64,000 nt of DNA from Mesorhizobium sp. (GTDB lineage Bacteria; Pseudomonadota; Alphaproteobacteria; Rhizobiales; Rhizobiaceae): positions 32,660 through 96,659 of the forward strand of contig JAPUFC010000032.1 of NCBI GenBank assembly GCA_027492275.1, in the 5' to 3' direction. The notes beneath the pieces were generated by a model. That model did not search any database and was not told the origin of the DNA. It saw only the letters and a list, made by a program, of their open reading frames with translations. Positions 42,837 through 51,090 of the stretch are shown here, one piece after another (positions within the stretch are counted from its first letter, which is position 1; every line of letters begins with the position of its first letter). A program made the translations under genes and the position numbers.

Positions 42837-45407
42837 CTACTGGCCGTCGAGGACTTCCTTGACCACGGTGGCGAGCTGCTTGAGCGAAAAGGGTTTTGGC
42901 AGGAAGCCGAACTTGGCGTCGGCCGGCAGGTTGCGCGCGAAGGCATCCTCGGCATAGCCGGACACGAAGATGAACTTGATGTCGGGCTGCAGCTTGCGCA
43001 GTTCCCGCAGCAGGGTCGGCCCGTCCATCTCCGGCATCACCACGTCGGAAACCACGATGTCCACCTTGCCTTCCAGCTCGTGGTAGACCTCCAGCGCCTC
43101 CACGCCTGACGAGGCTTCGTGCACTGTATATCCGCGCGAGGTCAGCGCCCGCATGCCGCCCATGCGCACCGCGTCCTCGTCCTCGACCAGCAGGACGGTG
43201 GCCGAGCCGGACAGGTCGCGCGCCGTTTCCGGCTGCTTCGGCGGCGGCGCGTCGGCCGGCTGGCCGGCATCCGCGGCGGCCTGCGGCACGTGGCGCGGCA
43301 GGAAGATGCGGAACGTCGTGCCCTTGCCGGGCTGCGATTCGCAGAAGATCGAGCCGCCCGTCTGCTTGATGATGCCGTAGACCATCGACAGGCCGAGGCC
43401 CGTGCCCTTGCCGACTTCCTTGGTGGTGAAGAACGGTTCGAATATCTGGTTGAGGATCTCCGGCGGGATGCCGGTGCCGCTGTCCTCGACCTCGACCAGC
43501 ACGTAGTCGGCCGATCCGAGCTCGCGATAGCCGTAGGCGGCGCTCGCGGCGGCGTCCACGTTGCGGGTGCGGAGGCTGAGCGTGCCGCCCTCCGGCATGG
43601 CGTCGCGCGCGTTGACCGCGAGGTTCACGATGACCTGCTCGAACTGGCCGATGTCGACGCGCACCGGCCACAGGTCGCGCCCATGGTCGACCTTGAGCTG
43701 GACGGAAGTGCCGACGAGGCGCGCCAGAAGCATGCGCAGGTCGGCCAGCACGTCGGTCAGCGACAGCACTTCGGGCCGCAGCGTCTGCTTGCGCGAGAAG
43801 GCCAGCAACTGGCGCACCAGCGACGCGGCGCGGTTGGCGTTCTGCTTGATGTTCATGATGTCCGGGAAGGACTGGTCGGACGGCCGGTGGTTGGCCAGAA
43901 GCAGGTCGGACGCCATGATGATGGCGGTGAGCACGTTGTTGAAGTCGTGCGCGATGCCGCCGGCGAGCTGGCCGACGGCCTGCATCTTCTGGCTCTGCGC
44001 CATCTGGCCTTCGAGCGCCTTCTGCTCGGTGGTGTCCACCGCGTAGACGATCGCCGCCTCCTCGGCGTCCTCGCCGGTGCCTTCGGCAACCGCGTTGACG
44101 TAGACCCGCAGGTGGCGCTCCTCGTTGCCGGGCAGCACCGTGTCGATCGGCGCGATGTCGGCCTGGCGCGACTTCGCCTTGTCGAGCGCGGCGGCGAAGG
44201 CCGCGCGGTCGCGCTCGTGCAGCACGCTGTCCAGCCGCACCCCGCGCGCCACGGCGTCGCCGTCCACCACCGAGGAGAACAGCGACAGGAACGGCGCGTT
44301 GGTGCGCACGATCCGGCCCTTCTGATCGACCCCGGCGATCGCCATCGGCGTCGAGTTGAAGAAGCGCGTGAAGCGGACCTCGGCGGCGCGCAGCTCGGCC
44401 GACGTGTCCTCCCCGCGCGTGCGGTTCAGGACGATGGTGCGGCTTGGCCCCGGCGTGCCCTCGCGGCTCGTCGAGACCTTGTGCAGGCAGCGGACCGGAA
44501 CGATCTGGCCCGACGTGGTCGTCAGGTCGAGATCCACCACGCCGCTGCGCGAGGAGCCGGGATCGGCCTTCACCGCGCGCAGCAGCGCGATGCCGTCGCC
44601 GGCCACGATGTCCGACAAAGCGAGCGCGCCGGGCGAGAAGCTGGCGAGATCCACGCCCAGCCATTCGGCCAGCGTGGCGTTGAGATAGGTGATCCTGTCG
44701 GCGGTGTCGGCGGCGAAGAAGCCGGCCGGCGCATGGTCGAGGTGATCGATCGCCTTCTGCAGGTCGAGGAAGAAGCGCTCCTGCTCGGCCCGCTCGCGCG
44801 AGATGTCGGCCAGCAGCCAGGCCTGGAGCGGCTGGCGAAGCCCGGGCGCCATGAAGGTGCGGGCCTGCACCTTGTACCAGCGCCCGCCGGGCTCCGCGCC
44901 CGGGCGCAGCGACCGCGACAGGCGGAACTCGCCCTCGCCCGCCTGCCCGTCCTTCAGGCCCGAGGCGATCCGGTAGACGGTCGCGGCCGACTCCGGCATG
45001 TCGGAAAGCAGGTTCTCCACCGTCCTGAGGTCGGCCTGCGAGGCGGCGCCCGTCATGTCCGCATAGGCGCGGTTGGCGTAGACCACGCGGCCGCGCGCAT
45101 CGCTGACCAAAAGCCCCTCGCCCTTGGAATCCACATAGGCCTTGGAGAATTCGTCGGTGGTCGAGCGCGGCGCGATCTGGATGAATCCGATGGCGGTCGC
45201 GAACAGATAGCCGACCCCGATCATAGCCAGCATGCCGAGCAGGCCGAGCAGGAAAGGATCGCCGAGCCGCTCGCGGAACAGGCCGAAGACGATCGCCGTG
45301 ACCGTCAGCACCACCACGAAGATGACGAGCCGCGCGATCGCGCCGGGCCGCGTGTTCTGGTCGACGATCGGCACCGGGTAGAAGTCGCCGCGCGTCTCTC
45401 TTTCCAT
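42837..45407 (-). CDS. cckA: cell-cycle hybrid histidine kinase CckA
   Basis: 856 aa. It has two transmembrane helices (about 24-44 and 51-73), PAS-type sensor domains (about 95-205, 220-310, 335-470), then a HisKA domain with the H-box GGIAHDFNN (His487). The HATPase domain carries [26 protein letters not shown] and [16 protein letters not shown]-terminal receiver domain has the phospho-acceptor Asp788 in [13 protein letters not shown]. This order is that of CckA, which phosphorylates ChpT and through it CtrA and CpdR. It is transcribed away from the FliO-like gene. Confidence 0.95.
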   Translation of the reverse strand: MERETRGDFYPVPIVDQNTRPGAIARLVIFVVVLTVTAIVFGLFRERLGDPFLLGLLGMLAMIGVGYLFATAIGFIQIAPRSTTDEFSKAYVDSKGEGLLVSDARGRVVYANRAYADMTGAASQADLRTVENLLSDMPESAATVYRIASGLKDGQAGEGEFRLSRSLRPGAEPGGRWYKVQARTFMAPGLRQPLQAWLLADISRERAEQERFFLDLQKAIDHLDHAPAGFFAADTADRITYLNATLAEWLGVDLASFSPGALALSDIVAGDGIALLRAVKADPGSSRSGVVDLDLTTTSGQIVPVRCLHKVSTSREGTPGPSRTIVLNRTRGEDTSAELRAAEVRFTRFFNSTPMAIAGVDQKGRIVRTNAPFLSLFSSVVDGDAVARGVRLDSVLHERDRAAFAAALDKAKSRQADIAPIDTVLPGNEERHLRVYVNAVAEGTGEDAEEAAIVYAVDTTEQKALEGQMAQSQKMQAVGQLAGGIAHDFNNVLTAIIMASDLLLANHRPSDQSFPDIMNIKQNANRAASLVRQLLAFSRKQTLRPEVLSLTDVLADLRMLLARLVGTSVQLKVDHGRDLWPVRVDIGQFEQVIVNLAVNARDAMPEGGTLSLRTRNVDAAASAAYGYRELGSADYVLVEVEDSGTGIPPEILNQIFEPFFTTKEVGKGTGLGLSMVYGIIKQTGGSIFCESQPGKGTTFRIFLPRHVPQAAADAGQPADAPPPKQPETARDLSGSATVLLVEDEDAVRMGGMRALTSRGYTVHEASSGVEALEVYHELEGKVDIVVSDVVMPEMDGPTLLRELRKLQPDIKFIFVSGYAEDAFARNLPADAKFGFLPKPFSLKQLATVVKEVLDGQ

Positions 45408-45598
45408 CGCTGCCGAATCCCCGGGATGTCACCGCGCCGCGCGCCGGTTGAATCACATTCTCCCTGGCGCGAAAAGATGCGCCGGCGCGAAAGCAACGAA
45501 AAACAATCCCGCACCGCGCTTTGCGGCGCAAGCTTGCTTGCGGACGCGCTCCATCCGGGTCTACTGTCCGCGCCGGGGTTCGAGAGCGGGGTGGATTG

Positions 45599-46468
45599 AT
45601 GCTGAACTGGCTCGAGGGGGTGGCGGGACCGCAGTTCGCCACCGCTGCGCTGTGGACGCTGGCCGCCCTGATCCTCCTGGTCGTGGTGCTGGTGATCGTG
45701 CGCCTGATCCGCAGCCTCACCTTCGGCACCTTCGTGGCCGGCGGGCGCAACCGCAAGACGCGGCTTGCCGTCATGGACGCGGCCGCCGTGGACAGCCACC
45801 GGCGGCTGGTGCTGGTGCGGCGCGACGATGTCGAGCATCTCATCATGATCGGCGGGCCGACCGACGTCGTGGTCGAGCGCGACATCCGGCTCGGACAGCC
45901 GCGCCGCGCCGCGCTGACGGGCGGCGAGACGCCGGAGCCGGCCCGCGCCAGGCCCGAAAACCTCGCGCCGCCCCAGCAGGCCTTTCCCGCGCAGCAGCAG
46001 ATGCCCGTGCAGCAGCAGATCGCGATGCAGCAGGCAAGGCCGCAGCCGCAACCGCAGCGGGCGCCCGCCGCGCCCCGGCCGGTCGCCGGCGAACCGGCCC
46101 CCAGGACGCAGATTCAGAGGGAGCAGGCGCAGCCGAGGCCGCAGCCGCAGCGCCCCGCCCAGCCGGCCGTCTCCTCCGCCGGAGCCGCCGCCTACATGCC
46201 GCAGGGCCATTCCGCGCCAAGCCGGCCGGCGAGCCCGCCGCAGGCCCATGCGCAGCCCCGGATGGACCACAGGGCGACGGAGCAAAGGGCCGAAAGCAGG
46301 GCGCCCCAGCGCAACAGCAACACCCTCGATGACACGCTGCTGCGCGAGCTGGAGGTCAGCTTCGACAGCCCGCCGCCGCCGGCCCGCAATGCCGCACGGC
46401 CGCGCGAACTGTCCGTCGACGACGAGATGACCAAGCTTCTCGGCGAACTGTCCAGCTCGAAGCGGTGA
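45599..46468 (+). CDS. fliO: FliO-like membrane protein
   Basis: 289 aa from ATG 45599 (MLNWLEGVAGPQFATAALWTLAAL). One transmembrane helix (about 14-37) is followed by a short cytoplasmic FliO/MopB-like domain (RLAVMDAAAVDSHRRLVLVRRDDVEHLIMIGGPTD). A long, low-complexity tail rich in Gln, Pro, Arg and Ala (about 110-260) ends in a short acidic-basic helix (VDDEMTKLLGELSSSK). FliO helps assemble the flagellar export gate, but no other flagellar genes are in the window. The gene next to cckA is often annotated this way in Rhizobiales. The identity rests on the first 90 residues. Confidence 0.65.
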   Translation: MLNWLEGVAGPQFATAALWTLAALILLVVVLVIVRLIRSLTFGTFVAGGRNRKTRLAVMDAAAVDSHRRLVLVRRDDVEHLIMIGGPTDVVVERDIRLGQPRRAALTGGETPEPARARPENLAPPQQAFPAQQQMPVQQQIAMQQARPQPQPQRAPAAPRPVAGEPAPRTQIQREQAQPRPQPQRPAQPAVSSAGAAAYMPQGHSAPSRPASPPQAHAQPRMDHRATEQRAESRAPQRNSNTLDDTLLRELEVSFDSPPPPARNAARPRELSVDDEMTKLLGELSSSKR

Positions 46469-46471
46469 AAA

Positions 46472-46575
46472 GAGCGAGTAGCGAGTAGGATGTAGCGAAT
46501 AGCTGCTTCCAGTAATGCCAAAGGCCGCCTCGAAGGCGGCCTTTCTATTCGCTACTCGCTACTCCCTGTTCGCTC
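46472..46575. repeat. 104-base hairpin of TAGCGAGTAGCGAATAG units between fliO and dksA
   Basis: The left arm (46472-46502) and right arm (46545-46575) are imperfect inverted copies, 25 of 31 bases pairing. Both are made of repeated TAGCGA(G/A)TAG-like motifs. The middle is an 11-bp perfect hairpin, AAAGGCCGCCT (46520-46530) and AGGCGGCCTTT (46534-46544). The right arm overlaps the dksA stop. The whole element lies between two convergent genes, so it is a bidirectional terminator embedded in a longer repeat. Confidence 0.8.
46520..46544. terminator. bidirectional terminator, fliO/dksA
   Basis: 11-bp perfect stem (AAAGGCCGCCT/AGGCGGCCTTT) with a CGA loop, with A and T runs on both sides. Confidence 0.9.
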
Positions 46576-46990
46576 AGTCGTCGCGATAGACCTTCTCGCG
46601 GCGCTCGTGGCGCTCCTGCGCCTCGATGGACAGCGTCGCAATCGGCCGCGCGTCGAGCCGTTTGAGGGCGATGGGCTCGCCGGTTTCCTCGCAATAGCCG
46701 TAAGTGCCGTCCTCGATGCGCTGCAATGCGGCGTCGATCTTGGCGATCAGCTTGCGCTGGCGGTCGCGGGCGCGCAGCTCGATGGCACGGTCCGTCTCCG
46801 AGGATGCCCGGTCGGCGAGGTCGGGATGGTTGGCGTTCTCCTGCTGGAGGATTTCCAGCGTCTCGCGCGCCTCCCGCAGGATATCGCTTTTCCAGGAAAC
46901 CAGCTTGGCCCGGAAATAGGCCTTCTGACGCTCGTTCATGAACGGCTCGTCGTCGGTTGGAACGTAGTCGGCTTCAACGAGACCACTCAT
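46574..46990 (-). CDS. dksA: RNA polymerase-binding transcription factor DksA
   Basis: 138 aa from ATG 46990. It has coiled-coil residues FRAKLVSWKSDILREARETLEIL, with the Asp/Glu tip region around NANHPDLADRASSETDR (partner of the ppGpp site), and a C-terminal globular part. Of the four zinc-finger cysteines in enteric DksA, only the first remains: YGYCEETGEPI instead of CxxC, and ATLSIEAQERHE instead of CIDCK. The protein is therefore of the cysteine-poor alphaproteobacterial class. It would mediate the stringent response and rRNA control without a zinc ion. It is divergent from the SixA-like gene. Confidence 0.93.
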   Translation of the reverse strand: MSGLVEADYVPTDDEPFMNERQKAYFRAKLVSWKSDILREARETLEILQQENANHPDLADRASSETDRAIELRARDRQRKLIAKIDAALQRIEDGTYGYCEETGEPIALKRLDARPIATLSIEAQERHERREKVYRDD

Positions 46991-47024
46991 CGACTCACCC
47001 CACAATCCGGCAACTTTGCGCCCA

Positions 47025-47052
47025 TATATACAGCCGCAAAGCCCCGCACAAG
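47025..47052 (-). promoter_or_regulatory. candidate dksA promoter
   Basis: On the minus strand CTTGTG (47052-47047), 16 bases, then TATATA (47030-47025), about 35 bases before the dksA start. An alternative TTGACA lies further upstream in the same 254-base divergent gap. Confidence 0.35.
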
Positions 47053-47244
47053 TTAAAAGCCCTGCCTGTTCACGCATTTGTCAAAGCTCGCGACGGCGAA
47101 ATTCCGTGAAGCTTTTCCTAGACTTACGCAAGGGAATGCCGATGCGGCCGGAAAGGCCCGCGCCTGTCCGGCCGCGCAAGCGCCGCGCGGGATTGCCCGC
47201 GCGGGCGGGCCCGACTACACGCTTCCACGCAGCACTGGTGGAGG

Positions 47245-47754
47245 ATGCGCGCTTTGAGCCGACTGTTTCTGCTGCGGCACGCCAAGGCCGCATGGGCGGC
47301 GCCCGGCCAGCACGATTTCGACCGCCCCCTCGATCCGGCCGGCGTGGCCGACGCGCAGGCCACCGGCGCGGCCATGCAGCGCCGCGGCTTCATCCCCGGC
47401 ATCACGCTGTGCTCGGGCGCGCGGCGGGCGCGCGAGACGCTGTCGGGCGTCGCCGGGGAGGCCGACACGGGCCGCGTGCTGTTCCTCGACTGCCTCTACA
47501 GCGAGGACGCCACCGGCTATCTGGAGGCGATCCGCAAGCACTCGGCAGAGGTCGACGCGCTGCTGGTCATAGGCCACAACCCGATGATGGAGGACCTGGC
47601 GCTCGGGCTCGCCGCTTCCCATCCGTCCGCCGGCCCGCTCGGCGCGGGCTTTCCCACCGCCGGCCTGGCGGTGATCGATTTCGACGGCGCGCTGGCGCAG
47701 GCCGCGCCCGGAACGGGGCGTCTGGCCGCCTTCCTCACGGCGTCGGAGCGCTGA
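47245..47754 (+). CDS. SixA-like histidine phosphatase
   Basis: 169 aa, ATG 47245 after GTGGAGG. Histidine-phosphatase superfamily: the LFLLRHAKAAWAAP motif (catalytic RHG-type His near residue 11), ARRARETLSGVA, and VIGHNPMMEDLALGL (second catalytic His). SixA-type enzymes dephosphorylate histidine phosphotransfer proteins or nitrogen PTS; this family also includes small-molecule phosphatases. It is the first of a plus-strand run with ycjX and ycjF. No direct target is visible. Confidence 0.88.
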   Translation: MRALSRLFLLRHAKAAWAAPGQHDFDRPLDPAGVADAQATGAAMQRRGFIPGITLCSGARRARETLSGVAGEADTGRVLFLDCLYSEDATGYLEAIRKHSAEVDALLVIGHNPMMEDLALGLAASHPSAGPLGAGFPTAGLAVIDFDGALAQAAPGTGRLAAFLTASER

Positions 47755-47820
47755 GTCTCCATTTCAAAGTCGCGATCGATTGCCTATATCGGAGCCCATG
47801 CTCCGCTTGAAGGCACTTCC

Positions 47821-49287
47821 TTGGCGACGTCGCTGACCAGTTTCTCCGATGAGGCGCGCATCGCGCTCGACACGCTGTCGGGCCGCGCCTCGTCGCTGTT
47901 CTCGCCGTCGCTGCGGCTTGGCGTGACCGGCCTGTCGCGGGCCGGCAAGACCGTCTTCATCACCGCCTTCGTCCACAACCTCGTCCATGGCGGGCGGCTG
48001 CCGCTGTTCGAGGCGCAGAAATCCGGGCGCATCGCCCGCGCCTTCCTGGAGGAGCAGCCGGACGACGCCGTGCCGCGCTTTCAGTACGAGGATCACGTCG
48101 AGGCGCTGGTCGGCCAGCGCATCTGGCCGGACTCCACCCGCGCCATCTCGGAGCTGCGCCTTACCATCGACTACGAATCCGCCTCCGCCTGGGGCCGCAT
48201 GTTCTCCGGCGGGCGGCTGTCGGTCGACATCGTCGACTATCCCGGCGAATGGCTGCTCGACCTGCCGCTGCTCGGCAAGACCTACCGCGACTTTTCGGCG
48301 GAAGCGTTCGCGCTGGCGCACCTGCCCGTGCGCGAGGACCTTTCGCGCGACTGGCGCGGTCTTTCAGACACGATCGACGCCGACGGCCCGGCCGACGAGA
48401 CGACGGCGCGAAAACTGGCGGAAAGCTTCACGGCCTATCTGCGCGCCTGCCGGCTGGACGAGCGCGCCCTGTCCACCCTGCCGCCGGGCCGCTTCCTGAT
48501 GCCGGGCGACATGGACGGCTCGCCGGCGCTGACCTTCGCCCCCCTGCCCGGCCTCGGCGATCGGCGGGCGAGGTCCGGCTCGCTGCACGCCATGATGGAG
48601 CGGCGCTACGAAGCCTACAAGACCCACGTCATAAAGCCGTTCTTCCGCGAGCACATCGCGCGGCTGGACCGGCAGATCGTGCTGGTCGACGCCATGCAGG
48701 CGCTGAACGCCGGGCCGGGCTCCATGGCCGACCTGGAACGGGCGCTGACCGAAATCCTCGCCTGCTTCCGGCCGGGGCGCGGCGGCTTCCTCACCGACTG
48801 GTTCTCGCGCCGCATCGACCGCATCCTGATCGCGGCGACCAAGGCCGACCATCTGCACCACGAAAGCCACGACCGCCTGCAGGCCATCGTGCGCCGGCTG
48901 GCCGACCGGGCGATCGCGCGGGCCGATTTCTCCGGCGCGGCGGTCGACGTGGTGGCGATGGCCGCCGTGCGGGCCACCCGCGAAGGCACCGTGCGGCAGG
49001 GCCGCGAGACGCTGCCCGTCATCATCGGCACGCCGCTGGAGGGCGAGACGATCGGCGGCGAGCGCTTCGACGGGCAGACGGAGACGGCCGTGTTCCCCGG
49101 CGACCTGCCGGCGAAGATCGACACGCTGTTCGACGGCGACGGCCATGGCGAGGCCGAGCCGCCGATCCGGTTCGTCCGCTTCCGTCCGCCGAGGCTGGAC
49201 CGCACGGCGGAAGGCGTCACGCTGTCGCTGCCGCATATCCGGCTCGACCGTGCGTTGCAGTTCCTCATTGGAGACCGTCTGGCATGA
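47821..49287 (+). CDS. YcjX family GTP/ATP-binding protein
   Basis: 488 aa from TTG 47821. YcjX/DUF463 P-loop NTPase: Walker A LGVTGLSRAGKTVFITAFVH near residues 33-50, VDIVDYPGEWLLDLPLL (DxxG-like), VLVDAMQALNAGPGSM, and a TKADHLH motif (guanine-recognition NKxD-like) around residue 340. YcjX and its partner (next gene, TIGR01620) are often in stress operons and act at the membrane by an undefined mechanism. The stop overlaps the next start (ATGA). Confidence 0.9.
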   Translation: MATSLTSFSDEARIALDTLSGRASSLFSPSLRLGVTGLSRAGKTVFITAFVHNLVHGGRLPLFEAQKSGRIARAFLEEQPDDAVPRFQYEDHVEALVGQRIWPDSTRAISELRLTIDYESASAWGRMFSGGRLSVDIVDYPGEWLLDLPLLGKTYRDFSAEAFALAHLPVREDLSRDWRGLSDTIDADGPADETTARKLAESFTAYLRACRLDERALSTLPPGRFLMPGDMDGSPALTFAPLPGLGDRRARSGSLHAMMERRYEAYKTHVIKPFFREHIARLDRQIVLVDAMQALNAGPGSMADLERALTEILACFRPGRGGFLTDWFSRRIDRILIAATKADHLHHESHDRLQAIVRRLADRAIARADFSGAAVDVVAMAAVRATREGTVRQGRETLPVIIGTPLEGETIGGERFDGQTETAVFPGDLPAKIDTLFDGDGHGEAEPPIRFVRFRPPRLDRTAEGVTLSLPHIRLDRALQFLIGDRLA

Positions 49288-50330
49288 GCGCGCCGCGCAA
49301 ACCCGCCGCCTTCCGGGTCGAGCCGCCGGCCGAGCCTCCGCCGGCTTCGGCCGAGCCGCCGCGCCGGCCCCGCGTCGTCAACCCCGACTCGGTCGTCGTG
49401 CCGGCCGAGATCGACGTCTTCGAGCAGCCGGACGAAGCGGCCGACATCCCGCCGCCGCCGGCTGCGCCGGTCCGCCGGTCCTGGCTGGGCCGGGTCTTCT
49501 GGGGCGCGTCCGGAGCGCTGCTGTCGCTGGCCGCTGGCCTGTGGGCGGAACGGCTGATCCGCGAGCTTTTCCAGCGCGAGGAATGGCTGGGCTGGCTGGC
49601 CGCCGCGCTGGCGGTCGCCGCCGCCGCGTCGCTCGCCGTCATCCTGCTGCGCGAGGCCCTCGCCGTGATCCGTCTCGCCTCGGTCGAGAAGCTGCGCGGC
49701 CGCGCCCTGGACGCCATCGCCCGCAACGACCCCAGGGCGGCCCGTTCGGTGGTGTCGGACCTCGCCGCCGCCATGGCGGCGAAGCCGGAAACGGCCGCCG
49801 GGCGGCGGGCGCTGGCGGAGATGCGCGACGACGTCATCGACGGCGCGGACCTCCTCGCCATCGCGGAACGCGAGCTGCTCGCGCCGCTGGACCTGCGGGC
49901 GCGCACCCTCGTGCTGGACGCCGCCAAGCGGGTGTCGGTGGTCACGGCCGTCAGTCCCCGGGCCTTCGTCGACCTCGCCTATGTGCTGTTCGAATCCGGC
50001 CGGCTGATCCGCCGCCTGTCCGAGCTCTACGGCGCGCGGCCCGGAACGCTGGGCTTCTTCCGCCTGATCCGCAGCGTGCTGGCGCATCTCGCCGTCACCG
50101 GCGCGATCGCGGCCGGCGACGATCTCGTCCACCAGATCGTCGGCCAGGGCCTGGCGGCGCGGCTGTCCGCCAAGCTCGGCGAAGGCGTGCTGAACGGCAC
50201 GATGACCGCGCGCATCGGCATCGCGGCAATCGATGCGACGCGGCCACTGCCCTTCCAGGCCCTGAAACGGCCGGGCCTCGGCGATTTCCTGAAGGCGCTG
50301 GCGGCCTTTTCCGGGCGCGCAAAAGCCTGA
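49284..50330 (+). CDS. YcjF/TIGR01620 family membrane protein
   Basis: 348 aa, ATG 49284. The N-terminal 65 residues are Pro/Glu-rich and disordered (PPAEPPPASAEPPRRP). Two transmembrane helices follow at about 72-92 and 102-124 (LGRVFWGASGALLSLAAGL; GWLAAALAVAAAASLAVILL). The C-terminal DUF697-like domain contains FVDLAYVLFESGRLIRRLSELYG and a Gly-rich FFRLIRSVLAHLAVTGA. It is translationally coupled to ycjX, with which it forms a conserved pair. The function is unknown beyond envelope stress association. Confidence 0.88.
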   Translation: MSAPRKPAAFRVEPPAEPPPASAEPPRRPRVVNPDSVVVPAEIDVFEQPDEAADIPPPPAAPVRRSWLGRVFWGASGALLSLAAGLWAERLIRELFQREEWLGWLAAALAVAAAASLAVILLREALAVIRLASVEKLRGRALDAIARNDPRAARSVVSDLAAAMAAKPETAAGRRALAEMRDDVIDGADLLAIAERELLAPLDLRARTLVLDAAKRVSVVTAVSPRAFVDLAYVLFESGRLIRRLSELYGARPGTLGFFRLIRSVLAHLAVTGAIAAGDDLVHQIVGQGLAARLSAKLGEGVLNGTMTARIGIAAIDATRPLPFQALKRPGLGDFLKALAAFSGRAKA

Positions 50331-50430
50331 CCTTCGCAGGCCGCCGGCGGCGGTGGTAGACGGACCGTTAACCATTTCCGGTGAAGGTCTTCACCATCGA
50401 GTCCAGCTTCCAGATCGCCGAGTGCCGTCC

Positions 50431-50979
50431 ATGAACCGCGTTTCCCGCTGCATGCTTTCCGCCGCGACCGCCGTCTGCATGGGGGCGCTGGCCGTTCCCG
50501 CCGGGGCCGGCGAGCGCGACAAGAAATTCTTCCAGGCGATCGAGGGCACCTGGGTCGGACCGGGCGAGATCATCGCCGGCAAGTACAAGGGCACCAAGTT
50601 CACCTGCAATTTCGCCGGCTCGACGCCGCAGAAGAAGCTCGGAATGACGCTGGACGGCGGCTGCCGCGTCGGCGTGTTCAGCCAGAAGATGACGGCCAGC
50701 GTCGAGGCTAGCGGTGCGGCCGGCTACAAGGGCATGTTCATGGACGGCGCCCGTGGCGAAGGGCTGGACATCATCTCCGGCAACGTGGTGGACGGCAACA
50801 AGGTGGTCTTCGCCATCAACCGCAACGATCTGCGCGGCATCATGCAGGCGCGCCTGCCCGACGAGGACACGATGCGCGTGACGGTCTCGGTCAAGGTCGA
50901 CAAGACCATGGTTCCCGTGATCGGCATGAACCTGAAGCGCGTCGACGCCGCCTCGGTCGGAGCCATCGCCAAGGAATAG
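50431..50979 (+). CDS. exported protein of unknown function
   Basis: 182 aa from ATG 50431, signal peptide to about residue 27 (MNRVSRCMLSAATAVCMGALAVPAGAGE). The mature part is a compact beta-rich domain: FFQAIEGTWVGPGEIIAGKYKGTKFTC, GMTLDGGCRVGVFSQKMTASV, and repeated Gly-Lys segments, with one pair of cysteines (FTCNF, GGCRV) that may be disulfide bonded. The pattern resembles a lipocalin-like or heme-protein-like barrel, but I cannot name a family. A TTAACCAT motif (CtrA half-site type) at 50368-50375 lies 55 bases upstream. Confidence 0.75.
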   Translation: MNRVSRCMLSAATAVCMGALAVPAGAGERDKKFFQAIEGTWVGPGEIIAGKYKGTKFTCNFAGSTPQKKLGMTLDGGCRVGVFSQKMTASVEASGAAGYKGMFMDGARGEGLDIISGNVVDGNKVVFAINRNDLRGIMQARLPDEDTMRVTVSVKVDKTMVPVIGMNLKRVDAASVGAIAKE

Positions 50980-51090
50980 CGGCGCGGCGCACTTTCCCGC
51001 GCCTGCGGCAAAAACCGGCCCGCCGCGCGGCTCCGTGTTGCCATTCGCCGTCGCGCTTCGCATAACTAGGCCATCCAGGAGACGTCGCGG

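Noticed and set aside
42058..45885. A 1,275-codon minus-strand frame spanning cckA and deoD
   Set aside because: Only its last 234 codons (from 42762) encode a real protein (DeoD). The rest is out of frame with the well-supported CckA.
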